Shown in pieces: positions 45,612 to 49,658 of a stretch of 49,658 nt of DNA (the stretch's first letter is position 1; each line of letters starts with the position of its first letter). Both the position numbers and the translations under genes were made by a program. Source of the DNA: Pleurotus djamor (taxonomy: Eukaryota > Basidiomycota > Agaricomycetes > Agaricales > Pleurotaceae); NCBI GenBank assembly GCA_029747585.1, contig JAPEVF010000327.1, positions 1-49,658 on the forward strand, read 5' to 3'. The notes beneath the pieces were generated by a model. It did not search any database and had not been told where the DNA came from. It saw only the letters and a program-made list of their open reading frames with translations.

Positions 45612-46716
45612 TCACAAGCGCAAATCAGTCCACCAGTGATCCCATAGCCGCCTCTCAGGTACGACCACTCGCGTTTCAACGTCGCAATTGGGAGTATAGC
45701 GGTGGAAGTGCCGCGCATGATCCAGGGAGGTGATGTAATCGACTGCCTCGAGTCGAGGGAAGAGATTGAACAGGGTTCTTGCGCATGGGAGTGAGACTGG
45801 TTCTCGAGATCCGATGGAGATGTAGCGAAGGTTGTCGGAAGGGATTGACCTACAATGACTAAGGAAACTTTCAAACTGTACAAAAAGGTGGAGGTAAGTA
45901 TGTATTCATGCTTGTGGACAAGAACAGATCGGAGACGATACGAACCTCTGACATTGACCTCGCTGTGAAATTCAGATATTCGATGTTATTGAGGAGCTTC
46001 ATGATGGGGCAAATACATAAGTTGGTTCGTATCGAGCGCAGATGACAGGATGCAGCGTCTGGAAGGTAGTTTGTATACGACCATCTATCGTCGAAATGCT
46101 CGATCTGTCGCCCTGGCGCGATGGATGCCAATAGTTCTCGCGTTCCGATGAATGTCTTCAAGTTCATCAGCATATTCTCTGCTAAATCCACGCTGGGAGC
46201 TGGGATGATCAACTCGAGGAATTCGAGGCATGGTTGTGCGGAAAGGAAACTGCAGAGGGCTTCCTCGGGGCAGTCGGAAATAAGGACGAAGTGGGTAAGG
46301 GTGGGATTGATGGATGCGAGCGGGAATCTACCGAATGAAGGCAGTTTCAGTGATAGCCTTTGCAAGTTCTTCATTGCTGATAGTATAGTCGAAAGCGAAG
46401 AATACAAGTGTCCTTGTTCGACGTTCGCTTCGAATCGGGTGGTATGCTGAAGGTGTGGATTCGTCGTCAAAGATGGAAAGAACCACCTTGGGATCCATGC
46501 GCTCTGAATGATGTACTCATAGAGTAAAGGTATTGATAAGTGGTATTGTCGACGACAGACGAGAGGGAGAGCCCTGAGATCAGCACGATGGGGAGTTCCG
46601 ACCTCATGCAGGATGGGGATCCACAGTTCTGTGGGCAGCTCCAGCGTTCGTCGATTCGAGGACTCTGAATCAGAAGGTCTCGATTTAGAATCGCTGATTT
46701 CGATGAGCTTGGCCAT
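45612..46716 (-). CDS. F-box-like protein, ELPTELW type (pairs with 20297-21389)
   Basis: Proposed exons, read on the minus strand, are 46716-45946 and 45875-45612, with a 70-nt intron (GTTCGT to GTACAG): 344 residues. The ATG at 46716 matches the start of the partner gene (MAKLIEISDSKSR against MSKFIELNDSESQ). The F-box-like domain is at about residues 27-75 (ELPTELWIPILHEV, then LRALPLVCRRQYHLSIPLLY). The leucine-rich part contains LSAMKNLQRLSLKLPSFGRF. Exon 2 starts FESFLSHCRSIP and ends RRLWDHWWTDLRL, the same last 13 residues as the partner. Exon lengths (771 and 264 nt) are identical in both genes. It is the last gene before the telomere that I can support. Confidence 0.85.
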
Positions 46717-48199
46717 GGTGGATTGGTAGAAACTCACTGATCGTGGACAAATCGTGGACTCACATCCGATAATTCATATGAGGGGTCTTTTTCCCGTATC
46801 CTTTTAGCCTAAGTGTACAGTTATCTACTGTTCGCAATACATTGAGACCACTTCAAATATTGCCTACATCGCCAATAACGCTGGCCTCCTGCAGGATCGT
46901 ATTGCAGGCCTTGAGTTGAAACATTGATCCGCGATTGACATGACTTGCTAAAACCGAGTGTGATCCAAACTCCTAACTCCTAAACACAACGTGGGCAGGA
47001 TGACGCGTCCCTCGGGTTTCAACCCAACTGTCTTCTGTCTCACCGCCGTCCAGCAAATACTTCTCCAAATCAAAGCGTCGACTTGCGCTTCAAGCTCACT
47101 CACGCCTTACTTCTCGATCTATGTCGTTGGGATGACTCTGACTTAGGTGTGCTGATTTGTATGAGCTACGCAATAGACGACCGATTCACCAATTTTCCTC
47201 GCTCTACAGGCTGAGCTTCGTTTGAATCGATAGGAAGCGTCACTTGTGCTACAGGTCGTGAAATACAAGCTTCGCTTCCCGCAGATCAAACCAACGTATG
47301 GATGAGGGGAACTCTACAGTGCTTGGTGCGCACCATCGTCTTGTTCAACGCTCTGCCTCCTCAAGCTCAACGAACCGTCCCAGCTATCCCAAGACTGGAG
47401 CCCAAGGACCAGAGATACGTTGATGATGTCTCCGTCGTGACGTTCTCGATCGCTGTCATCTTCTCCCCCAAAACGACAACACGGTCACTATGGGAGGATT
47501 CCGGGCGGTTATGCTTGCGGTACCAGCTTGGGCTGGAGGCAGAGGGCGTGACGAGTGTGGGTGGCATGCATGGGTACGGGTGCAGTGGCTCTGGAGGTCG
47601 ATGATGGGGAAATTTCTGGAGCCTGTGGGTCAAGGAGACTACCTGCGACGATTCTCAACAAAAGTACGTCTTCGTTGCCCTCAAACATGGTCAAAACTCT
47701 TATCTCATGAGCTAGCATGCTCCCCTTGTGCTCCTCGACCGTCACCGAGCTCCTCCACCCTCTCCCAAGGTCTCCTCAACGCACCCTCCGCTCCCGTCAC
47801 CCCGGAACAACCACCTCCGAAATTCCAGTTTTGATCGCTGGGAGTGTTGCTAAAGCATCGGCTGCAGGACGTTAATCCATTACCAGAAGTCCAGCATGAT
47901 CCACGGCGGCGTTGGCGAGTTATTGCGGCTCGGAGGTTGGGTCGGGTCTTTAGGAAATTGATCTTCGTGCGTTTCCATCCCATTCTCTCCCTTCGAAGTG
48001 CTAGTAACTGACTTACTGTATCTGCCAGACATCTTCGCCCGTTGTTTCCGCTCGACTACACGCGTTTCAAGCAACCTCACAAACGCTTGGTTCTCATCAA
48101 CGGAACCGAAGGAAATCCAGCAATGCACCGATGTCTTGGGTTCGTACGACGAGTCCCATAGCCAACCTACGAAGCTCGACCTGCGTTCCTGAACCGCTC
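46717..48199. other. Gene-poor subtelomeric stretch
   Basis: A plus frame at 47302-47604 (100 codons, starts MRGTLQCLVRTIVLFNALPP) and a minus frame at 48128-47880 (ending PTPPWIMLDFW) are the longest here. Neither resembles a family that I know, and no exon partners fit. The first 75 bases still belong to the inverted duplication. Confidence 0.35.
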
Positions 48200-48400
48200 G
48201 GCGACCGTTTCCGTTGTCTCCCCCTCCCGGTACCTCTAGAACGCCCCACTCTGAAATCGTGCTTCAAGCCCGGACGAGGCTCGCTAGAGCATCTTCAACA
48301 ATATGCAACCGCATTCTGGGAAGATGGGGGTGATTATTGGTATCGTCGAAGAGGTATTCGCGGTCGCAGGATGGGATTCTACGAAGCAAATCCAAACGCG
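48200..48400 (+). repeat. Possible further copy of the 300 bp unit
   Basis: The plus strand reads GVIIGIVEEVFAVAGWD near 48330-48380, close to TIGCVVEEVFTFIG near 28112-28155 and to LIGFVVEEIFKLVGTGW on the minus strand near 42440-42390. The DNA before it (CCCGGTACCTCTAG near 48226) also resembles the exon-like start of the unit. I count it as a probable single copy. Confidence 0.45.
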
Positions 48401-48679
48401 TGAGTTTTCTTCGAACTCTTGCGTTTACCATCTAAGAGCTCACCGGCACCTGCTATACGCTATAGTCACCTCAAGCCGCGCTAATGGAAACGCTGTACAC
48501 CCGCCGTAGGTACCCTGCGACCTATGGAGCGACAGCATCCTAGTCGTTTAGATCATATTCAGAGGCTTCACCTTACGATGACTTATGCTCCCTACTCCAC
48601 GTTCGGTTTGTTATCGTCTCCATGTTATCGCAATGTTCCCTTCGACGCGTTACTCTCCCCTCCGCATGGAGTACATAGT

Positions 48680-48870
48680 CGATTCCTCCTGCCCCTACTT
48701 TTTCATTCTTCATTCTTGTTTCGCATCTCGTGTTTTTCCATTCTCGTTTCTCGTTTCTCCTTTCGCGTTTCTCATTTCTCCTTTCGCGCTTCGTGTCTCC
48801 CCCTTCTGTTCATAACATCTTATTTCTCTTCGACTCTTTCTACATTGTCACTCTTCCGTCGATCATACCT
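48680..48870. repeat. Pyrimidine-rich low-complexity tract with TTTCTC words
   Basis: The plus strand repeats words such as TCGTTTCTC, CATTTCTCC and TTTCGCG. The complementary kind of tract, with GAGAAATGAGAA words, lies at 49370-49560 close to the telomere, so the two face each other as an imperfect inverted pair. Confidence 0.6.
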
Positions 48871-49369
48871 ACAGACCCGTGCCGTTTCAAGCTAAACCTC
48901 GTACCCTTCTATTGAGCATATACTCGGATTCTACGAAGCACACCCTTCATTTTGTACTCCCTCAGCACCCGTCATAGCAAAAACCAGCTAAGACGGCGGG
49001 TACATGAGACACGTTGACGGGCTCGAAGGTCTGTTCCCCGCACCTGTCCTTGCTTGCGAATTCTGAAGTACTGATGTCCTGACACTCTTTTTCGTCTTTC
49101 AGGGAGTTCAACTGAGAGGTGATGATGCGTATGGTCATGGGTTTGTCATGCACAACTTCGTGCTTGTGTACTCTATAGTATACTCTATGCTCTATGCAAT
49201 CCAATCTTGTACCCTACTACTGGTTGTTTCGGAGAGTTCGGGAGCCTCAGTCCATTTAGCAAAGATTATACAGGAAGTATGAAATCCGAAAGCTAGCTGA
49301 GGATGGCACAAGGTTTAGAGTATAGAGTACTCTAGATACGATAGACGGAGGGGTGACAATGTACTCCAG

Positions 49370-49560
49370 AAAGAGCCAAGGAGAGGTGTGAAGGGGAGAG
49401 AAACAAAGTGCGAAACTTGAAGGAGAAATAATGGAGAAAAACAAACGAACGAGGCACCGTGAACCGCGAGCCTCGACAAGAGAAATGAGAATGGAGAAAG
49501 GAGAAAGGAGGACGGAGAAACACGAAGGAAGAAATGAGAAATGAGAAACGAGAGAACTGG
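49370..49560. repeat. Purine-rich low-complexity tract next to the telomere
   Basis: The plus strand repeats GGAGAAAGGAGAAAGGAGG and GAAATGAGAAATGAGAAAC words. Read on the minus strand, it resembles 48680-48870. No coding region could be supported in it. Confidence 0.6.
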
Positions 49561-49607
49561 TACGAAGTCCAGAAAAAATTTGGTCAAAAGGTATACTCTA
49601 TGTACTC

Positions 49608-49658
49608 TAGGGTTAGGGTTAGGGTTAGGGTTAGGGTTAGGGTTAGGGTTACGGGTTA
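49608..49658 (+). repeat. Telomere repeat array, (TTAGGG)n, chromosome end
   Basis: After TACTC the sequence runs TAGGG, then six perfect TTAGGG units to 49648, one variant TTACGGG (49649-49655) and TTA. The G-rich strand reads 5' to 3' toward the end of the window, as expected for a right-hand chromosome end. Only about eight units are present, so the array is cut off by the assembly. Confidence 0.97.

Larger units (their letters stand above)
43660..46790 (-). repeat. Right arm of the inverted segmental duplication (partner 20200-23200)
   Basis: It holds the F-box pair of 20297-23055 in reverse order and orientation: plus-strand gene 43801-45201 and minus-strand gene 45612-46716. Introns sit at the same places and mostly have the same length (first intron 52 nt in both LPPEIL-type genes). 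The left arm's third gene (24308-25709) has no counterpart here. Confidence 0.8.

Noticed and set aside
49608..49658. Internal telomere-like repeat inside a chromosome
   Set aside because: The array reaches the last base of the window with the G-rich strand pointing outward, as a true end does.

Overview
The window is the right-hand end of a fungal chromosome. It closes on a (TTAGGG)n array at 49608-49658. Short introns (about 40-90 nt) with GTNNGY donors, a 12-exon DUF6534-type membrane protein, a Ser-type omega-like glutathione transferase and many F-box paralogues point to an Agaricomycotina basidiomycete. The genus cannot be told from the sequence.

Layout. 1.1-1.9 kb: complete glutathione transferase. 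3.1-9.9 kb: a roughly 2.9 kb tandem duplication of an [F-box gene + DUF6534 membrane-protein gene] unit; the first copy has lost the 5' two thirds of its DUF6534 gene. 10.5-17.9 kb: an F-box fragment, an F-box gene with one TAG nonsense codon, an F-box gene split by a 373 bp MITE, and an F-box-like gene with an unresolved base. 17.9-20.2 kb: coding-like exons on the minus strand that I could not identify. 20.2-28.2 kb: two convergent F-box genes, a third F-box gene and a tandem array of about 300 bp intron-containing units. 28.8-40.7 kb: a more conserved-looking core with an F-box-like gene, a very large SH3-TBC (RabGAP-like) gene and a P-loop GTPase gene. 41.4-46.8 kb: in inverted order and orientation, the same unit array and the same convergent F-box pair as at 20.2-28.2 kb. 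46.8-49.6 kb: gene-poor subtelomeric DNA ending in the telomere.

The theme is an expanded, recombining family of F-box-like proteins with a leucine-rich C-terminal part: twelve loci, three of them visibly broken. They presumably act as substrate adaptors of SCF ubiquitin ligases; that function is inferred from the F-box only. Gene birth (tandem and inverted segmental duplication) and death (truncation, nonsense, MITE insertion) can be read side by side. Exon joins were made by hand from splice motifs, reading phase and comparison between paralogues; no transcript was available.
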